Source of the DNA: Flavobacterium lutivivi
GTDB taxonomy: Bacteria; Bacteroidota; Bacteroidia; Flavobacteriales; Flavobacteriaceae
Length of the DNA stretch: 64,000 nt
Reading direction: 5' to 3'
NCBI RefSeq assembly: GCF_014642275.1
Contig: NZ_BMIM01000002.1
Coordinates: 341,292 to 405,291, forward strand
How positions within the stretch are numbered: position 1 is the stretch's first letter; every line of letters begins with the position of its first letter. Shown here in pieces: positions 19,285 through 29,893 of the stretch. The position numbers and the translations under genes were made by a program. The notes under the pieces were generated by a model. The model had not been told where the DNA came from and made no database searches. It saw only the letters and a program-made list of their open reading frames with translations.

Positions 19285-22200
19285 ATGAAATTTAATAAAA
19301 TAATTGTTTTTTTAGTTTTTTGGAGTTCCGTTGTACATGGTCAAATATTTACAAATCCAATTACAGGAACTAATCCAAATACAGCCAACCCATATACAGC
19401 TGGTCAAACTGTTGATCCAAATATTACAGTTTCTGGAATTGGTAGAGGTTCTGGAATTGCTGGGTCAAATGCAAATAACAGATACAATGCAAACGGTTGG
19501 AGCACATCAACAATTGATTTAACTGATTATTTTGAGTTTACTTTAACACCAGCAGCAGGTTATAAAATTGATTTTACAAATTTTGTTTATACTTCTCAAG
19601 TTTCATCTGGCACACCATCACATTCATTTCGTTCAAGTGTAGATGGTTTTACTTCCGATATTGGAACTCCTTCTACTACTGGAACTACAATTTCTTTGAG
19701 TGGAGCAAGTTATCAAAATATAACATCTTCAATAACATTTCGTTTTTATACTTATGGTGTTCCCTTAGCTACTACTACTTTCAGTATCAATGATTTCACA
19801 TTTAATGGTAGTGTAACAACTACATGTACAGCACCAACAACTCAAGCAACTTCTTTTTCGAGTTCTTCTGTTTCAAATTTTTCTGGAACAGTAAACTGGG
19901 TAAGAGGAAATGGAACAGCAGGAGTAATTGTTGTGGCTCGTCAGGGCAGTGCTGTAAATGCAGATCCTGCTAGTGGAACAAGTTATACGGCTAATGCAAT
20001 TTTTGGCTCTGGTTCACAAATTGGTACTGGAAATTATGTGGTTTACAATGGAACAGGTACTTCGGTGAACGTCACAGGACTCTTGGAAAATACAACCTAT
20101 CATTTTGCTGTTTACGAATATAATACCACGTCAACCTGTTATCATCTAACGGAGCTTACAGGGAATTTTACAACGCCTCAATGTTCGCCAACAACGCAGG
20201 CAACCACTTTCACTAGTTCGTCTGTAACTGGAACCAGCGGAACAGCAAATTGGGTTAGAGGAAATGGAAATAGCGTTTTGGTTGTTGCCAGAGCAGGAAG
20301 TGCTGTGAACGCAGATCCTGTTAGTGGAACAAGTTATACGGCTAATGCGGTTTTTGGTTCTGGATCACAAATCGGTACTGGAAACTTTGTGGTTTACAGC
20401 GGAACAGCAACTTCTGTAAATGTTACAGGGCTTTCTGCTTCTACAACCTATCATTTTGCAGTTTATGAATTTAATACGGCTTTAAATTGTTATCATTTAA
20501 CGGAACTTGTAGGCAATTTTACTACGCTTGCTTTAACACCAAATATTGTTTTGTCAGATCTTGGGACGCAAGTAACAGCTGCCTTTGTTGCGCAAGGAAC
20601 TACAAGTCACATTTTGCATAAATTTCAATTAGCAGTCACAGTCAATAGTGCAACATTTACCAATTTAGCAGTGGTTACAGCAGGTACTTATGTTGCTGCC
20701 GATGTTTCAAATTTAAAACTTGTTTATTCTGCTGATAATATATTAGATGGAGCAGATACAACTATTTCTACAATTGCAGCACCTGGAGCAACTGGAACTA
20801 AAGTCTTTCCCGTATTTTCGCAAGCAATTGCAAATGGAGCAACAGGATATTTTTTCATAACAATTGATGTTTCTGCAAGTGCTGTTATAGGCAATACCAT
20901 TAGAATAAATCCTATTACAAATACTAGTTTAGGGTTTACATCTGGAACCAAATCAGGAAATACAAGTATTGGTGGGTATCAAACTTTTTCGGCATCACCA
21001 CCAAATGTTCCAGGAGCTTTGACAAGAGGTTGTATTTCGAATACTTCTGTCGTGTTAAACTGGTCTGCACCAAGTGGTTCATTTGATGGATATATATTAG
21101 TAGCAAGACAAGGAGCATCGCCAAATGCTGTAACGACTATAAATGCAACAACACAACCTTTTAATACAGATTATTCTTTAGCGCCAACCTATAATGCAAC
21201 AACATCAAGAGTATTATACATTGGAAATGCAATTACAGCTACAATTACAGGTTTAACAGCTGGATTACCTTATACATTTGAATTATATGCTTATAGAAAC
21301 AGTGGCTCTTTTACAGTTTATTCAACTACTTCAAGAACTACCACACAAACTATGGCGTTATCCAATGTATCCGCTCCAAGTTCAAGTCCTGGAAACACAA
21401 CAGGAAGCATTAACTGGGTAAACCCAACAGCTGGATGTTATGATGAAATTATGGCAGTTATTACTTCTGCGGCAGGAGTTACATTTGTTCCTTCTGGCGA
21501 TGGAACTGCTTACACAGCCAATTCAGCATTTTCTGGGTTTGATCAAGTGGTTTATAAAGGAACTGGAAATTTTGTAAATATAACAGGATTGACTAACGGA
21601 GTTACTTATTACATTGAAATTTTTGTTCGTAAAGGTACCGAATGGAGTAGTGGTGTTGAAGTAAGTGTTACACCAATAAATGTTGTGCCAACTGTTTTGA
21701 AAACAGGAGATTTGATATTAATTGCCTATAATAATAATGCTTCTGGAGGTGATGATAATATAAGGCTATTGACATTGGTTGATATTAACCCTGGAACTAA
21801 GTTTTTGTGGACTAATGCAACCTATGAAACAGGTGGAGCACCAGCTTCAAACATTAGAACTGATAAATGGTTCGAGTGTAGATATGATGTTGCACCAACT
21901 GGAAATGTACCTTTTATCGAATTTACATATTCAGGTTCAACTGTAATACCAGCTGCTTCTGTTTTTTGTATAGTAACAGATAACGGTGGTACTGCTGATA
22001 CAAGTATTTCGGCTATTTCTCCAGCCGGAGTTTCTTTTACAAATTTCAGCATACAAGGAAGAAGAGCTGATGGTACTACTTTAGCATCACACACTTTTGT
22101 GAATGTTTCTACAAGTGATCCAGATTCAATGTTCTTGATGCAAGGATATTTTAATTATGATCCTGCTGGATCAGCTTTTGTTGGAACAGTACTTTCTGGA

Positions 22201-24615
22201 GTTCAGGATGGTGGTTTGTGGTATAATCTTTCAGACGATTTAACTAGTTTAAGCTCACCATTGACAGCTAACTTAAGACGTTCTAGAAAGCATCCAGCTT
22301 TAGAATGTGCTTCACTACAGGCAAATACTTCGCCAGGAACTTATGCAAGAAGTTATAATGTTTCTTCATCTACTTATACTACAGGAAATAGACCCTATTT
22401 GATAGGAAGTATATTGAATTATACGACAAACTGGGTTACAAGTTATGGGACTTGTCCATCGCCATCTCCTTTTGTTATCACTGCGTCTGATCCGTTTAAC
22501 AAATGGACAGGAACTTCAGACACCAACTGGTTTAATTGTAATAACTGGGCTCTGCTTTCTGTTCCAGATGAATTTACTGATGTTCAAATTGACGCAACAG
22601 CAACAAACGACTGTAATGTAAGTTATTTAGCAGCAAATTCTGATTTGTATCTTGATATTGCTCAGTGTAAGGATTTAACAATAAATGGAAGAAAAGTTAT
22701 GCTGAACGGAAGTTCAAATAATAAAATTGAAGTTTATGGTAATCTTACCATTGGAGCATCTGGAGCATTAGAAACAAGTGACAATACAAGTGGAACTCCT
22801 GACGGTCAAATCTATCTCTATGGAAATTGGACAAACAATGCATCAACTGGTGAAACAGCTTATAAACAAGGAGATGGAACAGTGCAATTTAAAGGTTCAA
22901 CCAATCAAGTAATTAACAATGTTTCACCTTATGGTACAGAAGTTTTTTATAATGTAGTTTTAGATAATAATTTCTTGACATCTGTTTCAAATGATTTAAT
23001 CGCAGAAGGAAACCTAACAATTAATTCTGGGAAAACTGTCAATATTGATTCTGCTGGTTTTATAGTCGCAGGGAAATCATTAAATCATAGTGGTGATTTG
23101 ACAATAGAAAACAATGGACAGTTTGTTCAAATAGACGAAACAGATGCAAATTCTGGTACTTATACTGGAACCAAGTTTGAAGTAAAAAGAGATGCTCTAG
23201 CTAAGAACTACGATTATATTTATTGGAGTTCACCAACAGAGAATTTTCCAGTAGCTTCTTTGCCTAATGCCTATCGTTTTGAATGGAGTACTCTTTATAG
23301 TAATACTAATGGTTCACAAGGAAATTGGATTGCTCCTTCGACAACCAATATGTCAAAAGGAAAAGGCTATATAGCGATGGCTAATAATGGTTCATCAACA
23401 GCTCAAACATTGCCAATGTCCTTTACAGGAAAACCATTTAATGGGCAATTTACTTTTCCTATAGAAAGAGGAACATATAACGGAATAGACATAGATTTAG
23501 AACCAGGAAATCCGAACAACGCATTAACAACAAAATATGATGATAATTGGAATTTAGTTGGAAACCCTTATCCATCAGCAATTGATGCAGAAGAGTTTTT
23601 AGTGTTAAATCAAACCAAAATAGAAGGTTCTATTTGGATTTGGAAACACGGATTAGCTCCAAATGTGCTTGCCGATCCATTCTACCAAGATTTTGTGGTC
23701 AACTATTCATCAAATGATTATATTAAGTATAATGGTTTAGGTTCTACTGAGCCAGATACGTTTGCAGGAAAAATAGCATCTGGACAAGGATTTATGGTGA
23801 ATATGCTTGAAACGGCTTCTACACCAAACACAATTACTTTCAACAACGATTTAAGAAAAGGAACAAATTATACTCTTTACAACAATTCTGATTTTTATAG
23901 ATTGTCTGCTCCTCAAGCACTAGGAAGCAATGAGGAAAAAAATAGAATATGGCTAGATATAATCAATGAAGCATCAGGTCAAATGGATAGAACGCTAGTA
24001 GGTTATTCTACTTATTCCACTTTAGAAAGAGATCATTTCTATGATTGCCCTTTTGTTCCAAGAAGTGAGGTGGCTTTGTTTTCATTGATTAATAATGACA
24101 ACTTTATTATTCAAGGAAGACCATTACCTTTTGATAACGAAGATATAGTTCCAATGGGAATAAACATTGTGGCTGAGGGAAATCATATTATAGCAATTAA
24201 AAAAGTTGATGGAATTTTTTCTGGAGAACAAAACATATATCTGGAAGACAAGTATTTGAATATTATTTATGACTTGAAACAACATCCATATAATTTTACA
24301 TCTCCAAAAGGAGTTTTTAAAGATAGATTTGTTCTAAGATATACCACTAATTCATTAGGTAATCCTTCTTTTGAAACAGAAGCCAATAATGTTATAGTAT
24401 ATTCGTCAAACAATATATTATCAGTAAAATCTTTAGAAAAAAATATTAAATCGATAGAAGTATTTGATGTTTTGGGAAGAATATTACTTAATGAAAATAA
24501 TATAGATTCACTTAGTTACAATTCTTCAAGCATCTTCAATGTTGGACAAACATTGGTTTTGAAAATAAAACTCGATAACGGAAATACTATTGTAAAGAAA
24601 ACTATCATTAGATAA
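19285..24615 (+). CDS. Giant secreted T9SS cargo protein with FN3-like repeats
   Basis: 1776 residues. A signal peptide ends near VVHGQ (residue 20). The N-terminal part is a Ser/Thr/Gly-rich beta domain; two near-identical FN3-like modules follow (residues about 181-415, each opening with CxPTTQAT and closing with YHLTEL-GNFTT), then further FN3-like modules and a domain opening LKTGDLILIAYNNNASGGDDNIR. A segment with YDYIYWSSP, KGKGYIA and NWNLVGNPYPSAIDA is shared with the next gene. The last ~80 residues (IEVFDVLGRILL, ending KTIIR) form a type A T9SS sorting domain, so the protein is exported across the outer membrane. Adhesion is the likeliest role; no enzyme motif is seen. Confidence 0.9.
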   Translation: MKFNKIIVFLVFWSSVVHGQIFTNPITGTNPNTANPYTAGQTVDPNITVSGIGRGSGIAGSNANNRYNANGWSTSTIDLTDYFEFTLTPAAGYKIDFTNFVYTSQVSSGTPSHSFRSSVDGFTSDIGTPSTTGTTISLSGASYQNITSSITFRFYTYGVPLATTTFSINDFTFNGSVTTTCTAPTTQATSFSSSSVSNFSGTVNWVRGNGTAGVIVVARQGSAVNADPASGTSYTANAIFGSGSQIGTGNYVVYNGTGTSVNVTGLLENTTYHFAVYEYNTTSTCYHLTELTGNFTTPQCSPTTQATTFTSSSVTGTSGTANWVRGNGNSVLVVARAGSAVNADPVSGTSYTANAVFGSGSQIGTGNFVVYSGTATSVNVTGLSASTTYHFAVYEFNTALNCYHLTELVGNFTTLALTPNIVLSDLGTQVTAAFVAQGTTSHILHKFQLAVTVNSATFTNLAVVTAGTYVAADVSNLKLVYSADNILDGADTTISTIAAPGATGTKVFPVFSQAIANGATGYFFITIDVSASAVIGNTIRINPITNTSLGFTSGTKSGNTSIGGYQTFSASPPNVPGALTRGCISNTSVVLNWSAPSGSFDGYILVARQGASPNAVTTINATTQPFNTDYSLAPTYNATTSRVLYIGNAITATITGLTAGLPYTFELYAYRNSGSFTVYSTTSRTTTQTMALSNVSAPSSSPGNTTGSINWVNPTAGCYDEIMAVITSAAGVTFVPSGDGTAYTANSAFSGFDQVVYKGTGNFVNITGLTNGVTYYIEIFVRKGTEWSSGVEVSVTPINVVPTVLKTGDLILIAYNNNASGGDDNIRLLTLVDINPGTKFLWTNATYETGGAPASNIRTDKWFECRYDVAPTGNVPFIEFTYSGSTVIPAASVFCIVTDNGGTADTSISAISPAGVSFTNFSIQGRRADGTTLASHTFVNVSTSDPDSMFLMQGYFNYDPAGSAFVGTVLSGVQDGGLWYNLSDDLTSLSSPLTANLRRSRKHPALECASLQANTSPGTYARSYNVSSSTYTTGNRPYLIGSILNYTTNWVTSYGTCPSPSPFVITASDPFNKWTGTSDTNWFNCNNWALLSVPDEFTDVQIDATATNDCNVSYLAANSDLYLDIAQCKDLTINGRKVMLNGSSNNKIEVYGNLTIGASGALETSDNTSGTPDGQIYLYGNWTNNASTGETAYKQGDGTVQFKGSTNQVINNVSPYGTEVFYNVVLDNNFLTSVSNDLIAEGNLTINSGKTVNIDSAGFIVAGKSLNHSGDLTIENNGQFVQIDETDANSGTYTGTKFEVKRDALAKNYDYIYWSSPTENFPVASLPNAYRFEWSTLYSNTNGSQGNWIAPSTTNMSKGKGYIAMANNGSSTAQTLPMSFTGKPFNGQFTFPIERGTYNGIDIDLEPGNPNNALTTKYDDNWNLVGNPYPSAIDAEEFLVLNQTKIEGSIWIWKHGLAPNVLADPFYQDFVVNYSSNDYIKYNGLGSTEPDTFAGKIASGQGFMVNMLETASTPNTITFNNDLRKGTNYTLYNNSDFYRLSAPQALGSNEEKNRIWLDIINEASGQMDRTLVGYSTYSTLERDHFYDCPFVPRSEVALFSLINNDNFIIQGRPLPFDNEDIVPMGINIVAEGNHIIAIKKVDGIFSGEQNIYLEDKYLNIIYDLKQHPYNFTSPKGVFKDRFVLRYTTNSLGNPSFETEANNVIVYSSNNILSVKSLEKNIKSIEVFDVLGRILLNENNIDSLSYNSSSIFNVGQTLVLKIKLDNGNTIVKKTIIR
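19824..20530 (+). repeat. Two tandem ~355-bp repeats inside the T9SS gene
   Basis: Units 19824-20181 and 20182-20530 encode FN3-like modules that match over nearly their whole length, including the shared words GSAVNADP, SGTSYTANA, FGSGSQIGTGN and TYHFAVYE. DNA identity is also high (for example AGTGGAACAAGTTATACGGC in both), pointing to recent duplication or gene conversion. Confidence 0.85.
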
Positions 24616-24641
24616 TTTTATCCAATAATCGGAAAAAAACA

Positions 24642-24681
24642 CATTTTCAAAGAAAAAAATCTTGATAAATCTTTGAAAATG
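24642..24681 (+). terminator. 12-bp perfect inverted repeat between the two giant T9SS genes
   Basis: CATTTTCAAAGA (24642-24653) and TCTTTGAAAATG (24670-24681) are perfect inverted arms around a 16-base loop. The right arm covers the first possible ATG (24673) of the next frame. It may be a weak terminator for the upstream gene; the following T-tract is poor, so its role is uncertain. Confidence 0.45.
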
Positions 24682-24714
24682 TTTAATTTGCGTCAAAATC
24701 AAACAAAAAACTAT

Positions 24715-27700
24715 ATGAATAACAAACCTCTTATGAGCATTTGTGTACAGAAGATTTATGTCTTTGTGGCAGTTTTATTGTTTTCTTTTGTGTCAAATTC
24801 GCAAGTAAATATTCCAAATACAACACCAATAGTCATAGATTTCTCTAACACTATGCCTACAAGTGTTGGAACAAACCCTAGTACAGCTTTTACTGGTGCA
24901 GGATTTTCGCCAAATCCAACAATTGCTGGAAGACTTAATTCTAATGCATGGGATGTTGAAGGGTTTAGTTTTGGAACTCTTGGTTTTGGTGGAACACAAA
25001 CAGTAGATGCTTTTGGTAGAGGTTCAGTAAATACCGGTGTTATAACTCATGGAATTTATGCATTTACTGAATTACCGGGTTCGGTTGCCAATCCAGCACT
25101 TTTGGTTCAACCTGCAGCAGGAGAATTTGCACCAGGAAGTATTACTCTTAGACTTAAAAATACTAATACAATAAACTTAACTCAAATAGAGGTTTCATAT
25201 AATTTATTTGTTAGAAATGATGAAAATAGTTCAAGCTCGTTCAACTTTTCGCATTCGGCAGATAATGTAGTTTATGAAAACGAATCAACTTTGGATTATG
25301 TTTCACCTGATGCAGCTGATCCTTTACAATGGGTTAGTGTTGGAGTTTCGCCTTCACGTTCTATAATTATTTCAGGACTAAATGTTGCGCCAGGTGCATT
25401 TTATTACTTAAGATGGTCATGCGAAGATGTTACTGTATCTGGAGCTAGAGATGAGTTTGGACTTGATGATATTTCTATTACAGGAACTTTTGGTGCTCCA
25501 GCTCCAGAAATAAACGTTACCGGAAATGGTTTAACAATCCTAAATGGAGACACAACCCCAAGGATAGCAGATGGAACTGAATTTGCAAGTTCAGGATCAC
25601 CTATTAGAACTTTTGGTCCAGAAACAACACAAACCATTACTTTTTTAATTCAAAATATTGGTGGAGCAACTATGAATGTTTCGAATGTTGTTATTGGTGG
25701 TCCACATGCTAGCGATTTTACAATATCAATACCCGGAGCTTCGCCACCTCCAACAGGAACAATTGCAGGCGTGTCGGGAAGTATAATTAGTTTTAGAGAA
25801 CTTTCTATAATTTTTAACCCAAGTGCTCCAGGTTTGCGTCAAGCAGTCGTGTATATATACAGTGACGACAGCAATGAAAATCCTTATGTTTTTAATATTC
25901 AAGGCTATGCTTTTGACCCAGTTCCTGAAATTGATTTACAAGGTAATACTGTGGGCACTGGAATAATTGTAGATGGAAGTATGATACCAATTGCTTCAAA
26001 TAATACTCTTTTTTCTAATCAGGTAGTTGGAGGAACAGGCGAGATAAAAGATTACAAAATCAGAAGTATTGGAACAATGGCACTTACCTTAACTGGTGCC
26101 AGTCCTTATATTACTATTTCAGGAGCAAATCCATCAGATTTTACATTGATGACTTGGCCAAATACTGGAACAATCAATACTGGATTTTTTAAAACTTTTA
26201 GTATCAAATTTAATCCTACAGCTCCAGGAATTAGGACTGCAATTGTATCTATTGCAAATAATGATCCAAATGAAAACCCTTATGATTTCTTAATTCAAGG
26301 AGTAGGGATAACTCCAGAAATGGATGTTTTTGGTGATGGGCAACCTATTGTTAACGGAAGTACAATCCCATCATTTGTAAACGATACTTTCTTTGATTAT
26401 GTTAATATAAATGCGACAACTTTGGATAGAGTGTATACCATCACAAATAATGGAACACATACTCTAACAATTGGTGCAATTACAATTTCAGGTGCAGCAG
26501 CATCTGATTATTCTGTTGTGACATCACCATCGGCAACATTGGCGGTTGGAGCAAGTACAACCTTTGTCATTCGATTTGATCCTTCGGTTGTTGGATTGAG
26601 AGATGCAACGGTTTCAATTGTAAATAGTGATTTGAATGAAAACCCATATGTTTTCGCAATAAATGGATATGGTGTTGATTATATACCTTGTTCCTATGGA
26701 ATACTTGAAACCATAGCAGTTCAGGATTTTGAAACAACACCAGCTACGCCAACTTGGGGTTATACAAACTCTGGAGCAAGTTTGTCTTTGGTTACAACAA
26801 ATGGCTATGCAGTATCTGGAGATGGTGGAGCAACTAACAAGTTTATTGGCGCTAGAGCTCTTCAAAACGTAAACGGAACAGGTACAGTTACTATGAGTAA
26901 TATGAATACTACTCAGTTTAGTGATGTTCAGTTGAATGTTAGGATTGGTGCTTTCTCAGCTACAGCCACAGAAGGACTAGATTTAACAGATGTTGTAAAA
27001 GTTTCTATTAGCTCTAATGGTGGAACAACATGGTCAGACGAAGTTAGAGTTACAGGAAATGTTAACTCTGTGTGGAGTTTTGTTTCTGGAATAGCATCTA
27101 CAAGTAAATCTTTTACAGGCACAAATGCACCTAGTACAGTTGGTCCTGTAACAGTTCCATTGGGAACCATAAATTATCAAACGACAGAAGGTTATAGCAC
27201 AGTAGTTTTAACTAATTTGCCAAAAGTTGCCAACTTAGCAGTTAGATTTACCATCAATAATAATGCTAATGAAGCTTGGGTAATAGACAATGTAACACTG
27301 TTTGGTAGAAGAGAAGTTAGTTCAACGTGGAACGGTACTGCTTGGAGCAACGGAGTTCCAACATCATCAATAATTGCAATTTTGGATGGAGATTATAACA
27401 CGACATCGCAAGGTGATTTATCTGCATGTAAATGTCAAGTGAACTCAGGAAGATTGCTAACAATAGGTTCAAATACCAATGCACTTGTACAAAGCAATTT
27501 AACTAGTAATGGTACAATTGTGATTGAAAATTCAGGAAGCCTTGTTCAAAGAAATGATTATGCTACAAACTCGGCTTCAATAACAATGAAAAGAGATACA
27601 ACACCAATGAAGTTATATGACTATACGTATTGGTCATCACCAGTAAGCGGTCAAACTCTTTCAACTTTATCTCCTGGTAGCACACACTTTTTTGAATTTA

Positions 27701-28923
27701 ATCCAACAATTGCGAATTGGCAATTTACTGCAGGAACAACTGTTATGACTGCTGGAAAAGGATACATTGTTCGATCGCCTAATTCATTTACATCAACTCC
27801 AACAGTTTTCAATGGTCAGTTTGTAGGTAATGTTAATAATGGATTTACGCAAATACCAGTTATTAATGGCACTAGTAATTGGAATTTATTGGGTAATCCT
27901 TATCCATCTGCAATAAATGCTGATTTATTTTTAGGGTATTCTGGAAACACAAGTTTAATAGGTGGAACAATTTACCTTTGGACACACAATACGCCACTTA
28001 CAAATAATATTTATACAACTAATGATTACGCTGTTTATAATTTGGTTGGTGGAGTAGGAACTTCTGCAACAAATTTAGGTGTAAACAATACTGTTCCAAC
28101 AGGAAAAATAGCTTCTGGACAAGGGTTTTTTGTAAAAGCTTTGGCTAATGGAAATGTGACTTTCCTAAATAGCATGAGAGTTTTGGGTAACAATAATAGT
28201 TTTTTTAGAACAAACTCATCTGCAAATCAAGATAGTAATGGAGAACTAGAAAAACATAGACTTTGGTTAAATTTAACAAATTCTCAAGGAGCATTTAAAC
28301 AGACATTAATTGGTTATGTAGAAAACGCTACCAATGAACTCGATAGAGATTTTGATGGCACAACTCTTGCCGCTGGAAATGTTATTAATTTTTACACAAT
28401 ATGTAACAGTGAAACCCTAGCAATACAAGGTCGTGCTTTGCCATTTGTAATAGAGGATGTAGTTCCTGTAGGTTATAGTTCTTCTATTGCTGGAAATTTT
28501 GAAATATCTATAGAAAAATTTGATGGTTTATTCGATACTCTCGAAGATATAATATTAGAAGATAAAGAATTACAAACCTATCATAATCTAAAAGAATCAT
28601 CATATAGCTTTTCTACAAACGCAGGAACTTTTAATGATCGATTTTTGTTAAGATACTCTTCTCAAGCGTTATCAAACCCACAAAATCAAATTGATTATGG
28701 AGTTCAGGTTTTTGTAAATAACCATCAGTTATCTGTAAATTCTAAAAATGAATATATTGACTCTATAAAAGTGTATGATATATTGGGAAGAAATTTGTTT
28801 TCTAAAGAAAAAATTAACGCTGAAACATTCTCTACTTTGTTGAATGAAACAAAACAGAGTTTAATTGTGAAAATCAAATTGAATAACGGAATTATAGTTA
28901 CCAAAAAAGTAATAACTAACTAG
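24715..28923 (+). CDS. Giant secreted T9SS cargo protein with choice-of-anchor D (ASH-like) repeats
   Basis: About 1400 residues. The frame opens at 24673, but that ATG lies in a hairpin and precedes a TAATTTG box (24685-24691); ATG 24715 (MNNKPLMSI) fits better. The signal peptide is hydrophobic and ends near SNSQ. Three or four repeats of about 110 residues follow, each with the pattern of PEI/M-D-GNG, then NxGT-TLTI-G-ASDF, then FNPSAPGLR-AxVSIxNND-NENPYxFxIQG, typical of ASPM-SPD2-Hydin/choice-of-anchor D modules. The C-terminal third (YDYTYWSSP, NWNLLGNPYPSAINA) and the sorting domain ending KKVITN are paralogous to the preceding gene. Likely a surface adhesin or matrix protein. Confidence 0.88.
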   Translation: MNNKPLMSICVQKIYVFVAVLLFSFVSNSQVNIPNTTPIVIDFSNTMPTSVGTNPSTAFTGAGFSPNPTIAGRLNSNAWDVEGFSFGTLGFGGTQTVDAFGRGSVNTGVITHGIYAFTELPGSVANPALLVQPAAGEFAPGSITLRLKNTNTINLTQIEVSYNLFVRNDENSSSSFNFSHSADNVVYENESTLDYVSPDAADPLQWVSVGVSPSRSIIISGLNVAPGAFYYLRWSCEDVTVSGARDEFGLDDISITGTFGAPAPEINVTGNGLTILNGDTTPRIADGTEFASSGSPIRTFGPETTQTITFLIQNIGGATMNVSNVVIGGPHASDFTISIPGASPPPTGTIAGVSGSIISFRELSIIFNPSAPGLRQAVVYIYSDDSNENPYVFNIQGYAFDPVPEIDLQGNTVGTGIIVDGSMIPIASNNTLFSNQVVGGTGEIKDYKIRSIGTMALTLTGASPYITISGANPSDFTLMTWPNTGTINTGFFKTFSIKFNPTAPGIRTAIVSIANNDPNENPYDFLIQGVGITPEMDVFGDGQPIVNGSTIPSFVNDTFFDYVNINATTLDRVYTITNNGTHTLTIGAITISGAAASDYSVVTSPSATLAVGASTTFVIRFDPSVVGLRDATVSIVNSDLNENPYVFAINGYGVDYIPCSYGILETIAVQDFETTPATPTWGYTNSGASLSLVTTNGYAVSGDGGATNKFIGARALQNVNGTGTVTMSNMNTTQFSDVQLNVRIGAFSATATEGLDLTDVVKVSISSNGGTTWSDEVRVTGNVNSVWSFVSGIASTSKSFTGTNAPSTVGPVTVPLGTINYQTTEGYSTVVLTNLPKVANLAVRFTINNNANEAWVIDNVTLFGRREVSSTWNGTAWSNGVPTSSIIAILDGDYNTTSQGDLSACKCQVNSGRLLTIGSNTNALVQSNLTSNGTIVIENSGSLVQRNDYATNSASITMKRDTTPMKLYDYTYWSSPVSGQTLSTLSPGSTHFFEFNPTIANWQFTAGTTVMTAGKGYIVRSPNSFTSTPTVFNGQFVGNVNNGFTQIPVINGTSNWNLLGNPYPSAINADLFLGYSGNTSLIGGTIYLWTHNTPLTNNIYTTNDYAVYNLVGGVGTSATNLGVNNTVPTGKIASGQGFFVKALANGNVTFLNSMRVLGNNNSFFRTNSSANQDSNGELEKHRLWLNLTNSQGAFKQTLIGYVENATNELDRDFDGTTLAAGNVINFYTICNSETLAIQGRALPFVIEDVVPVGYSSSIAGNFEISIEKFDGLFDTLEDIILEDKELQTYHNLKESSYSFSTNAGTFNDRFLLRYSSQALSNPQNQIDYGVQVFVNNHQLSVNSKNEYIDSIKVYDILGRNLFSKEKINAETFSTLLNETKQSLIVKIKLNNGIIVTKKVITN

Positions 28924-29789
28924 TATTTCAATCTTTTATTGGTGTCAATAATGGCTTTTTCGTTTTTGTAATCAATCCATTTTTGTCCTTTTATTTTTCG
29001 CATGAGGTTATCAAAATGTCGCATGATAAAAACATTGTATGCTGCTTTTGATAAGTTTCCTATGTTTCTAGGAAAAGCTCTCAAACTCATAGAAAAACCT
29101 GGAGTAACATATTTCATATAATGCCAATAACCTTCGGGCATGTATAACATTTCACCGTGAGACAAATCAGTAACGAGACCTTTGGCCTCTTTTAAAGCAG
29201 GCCATTTTTCGAAATCAGGATTATCAAAATCTATGTCTTCTCTAGAGATTAAAGCATGGGGAACTTTGTATAAATATGGCGTTTGACTTGGTTCAAAAAG
29301 AATACATCTTTTTTTGCCATGAAAATGAAAATGTAGAATATTAGAATAATCTATGTCATAGTGCATAAAAACTTTGGAATTTTCGCCTCCAAAAAAAAGC
29401 ATCGGCAATTGTTTTACTAATTTTAATCCTATGTTAGGCCATTTAAAATCATTATTTAAGCTTGGAACTTCTTTAATTAGGTTGTAAAGAAAAATTCTAT
29501 AGTTTGTAGGTTTAGATTGAAGTAAATCTATATAATCTGCCATTTTCATTTTAGCATGAGCTTCATTGAATCCATCTTTATGAGAAACAGGTCTATCATC
29601 ATATAATGGAACAATCTTGTCTCCAGCAATCTCTTTAATATAATTCAACGACCATTTATCATAAGCTGGCCAATCTTGGGTAAGCTTTTCAACAACTACT
29701 GGTTTTTGTTTTTTTACATAATTATTAAAAAAATCTTCCTTAGAAATTGTCTTTACTCTTTCGATTTCTGTTAATGATAATGAAGCCAT
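28920..29789 (-). CDS. Cupin-8 / JmjC-domain Fe(II) 2-oxoglutarate oxygenase-like protein
   Basis: 289 residues. The double-stranded beta-helix iron site can be read as HxD...H: H143 and D145 in FMHYDIDYSN and H223 in EGYWHYMKY. The N-terminal part (FFNNYVKKQKPVVVEKLTQDWPAYDKW) is typical of the cupin-8/FIH-like hydroxylase group. Its substrate, possibly a protein side chain, is unknown. Its stop overlaps that of the converging giant T9SS gene in a CTAG. A terminator separates it from bioB upstream. Confidence 0.88.
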   Translation of the reverse strand: MASLSLTEIERVKTISKEDFFNNYVKKQKPVVVEKLTQDWPAYDKWSLNYIKEIAGDKIVPLYDDRPVSHKDGFNEAHAKMKMADYIDLLQSKPTNYRIFLYNLIKEVPSLNNDFKWPNIGLKLVKQLPMLFFGGENSKVFMHYDIDYSNILHFHFHGKKRCILFEPSQTPYLYKVPHALISREDIDFDNPDFEKWPALKEAKGLVTDLSHGEMLYMPEGYWHYMKYVTPGFSMSLRAFPRNIGNLSKAAYNVFIMRHFDNLMRKIKGQKWIDYKNEKAIIDTNKRLKY

Positions 29790-29822
29790 GTTTTTTTAAG
29801 AAAATTGGTTTTAACAAAAAAA

Positions 29823-29843
29823 CTCTCTAGAAAACCTAGAGAG
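29823..29843 (-). terminator. Terminator after bioB
   Basis: CTCTCTAG and CTAGAGAG form a perfect 8-bp stem with a 5-base loop; on the minus strand it is followed by seven T. It separates bioB from the JmjC-type gene. Confidence 0.85.
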
Positions 29844-29893
29844 CAAATTTATAAAAACGTTTAGAATATCTAAAAGTTTAAGTCTTTCTTAAC

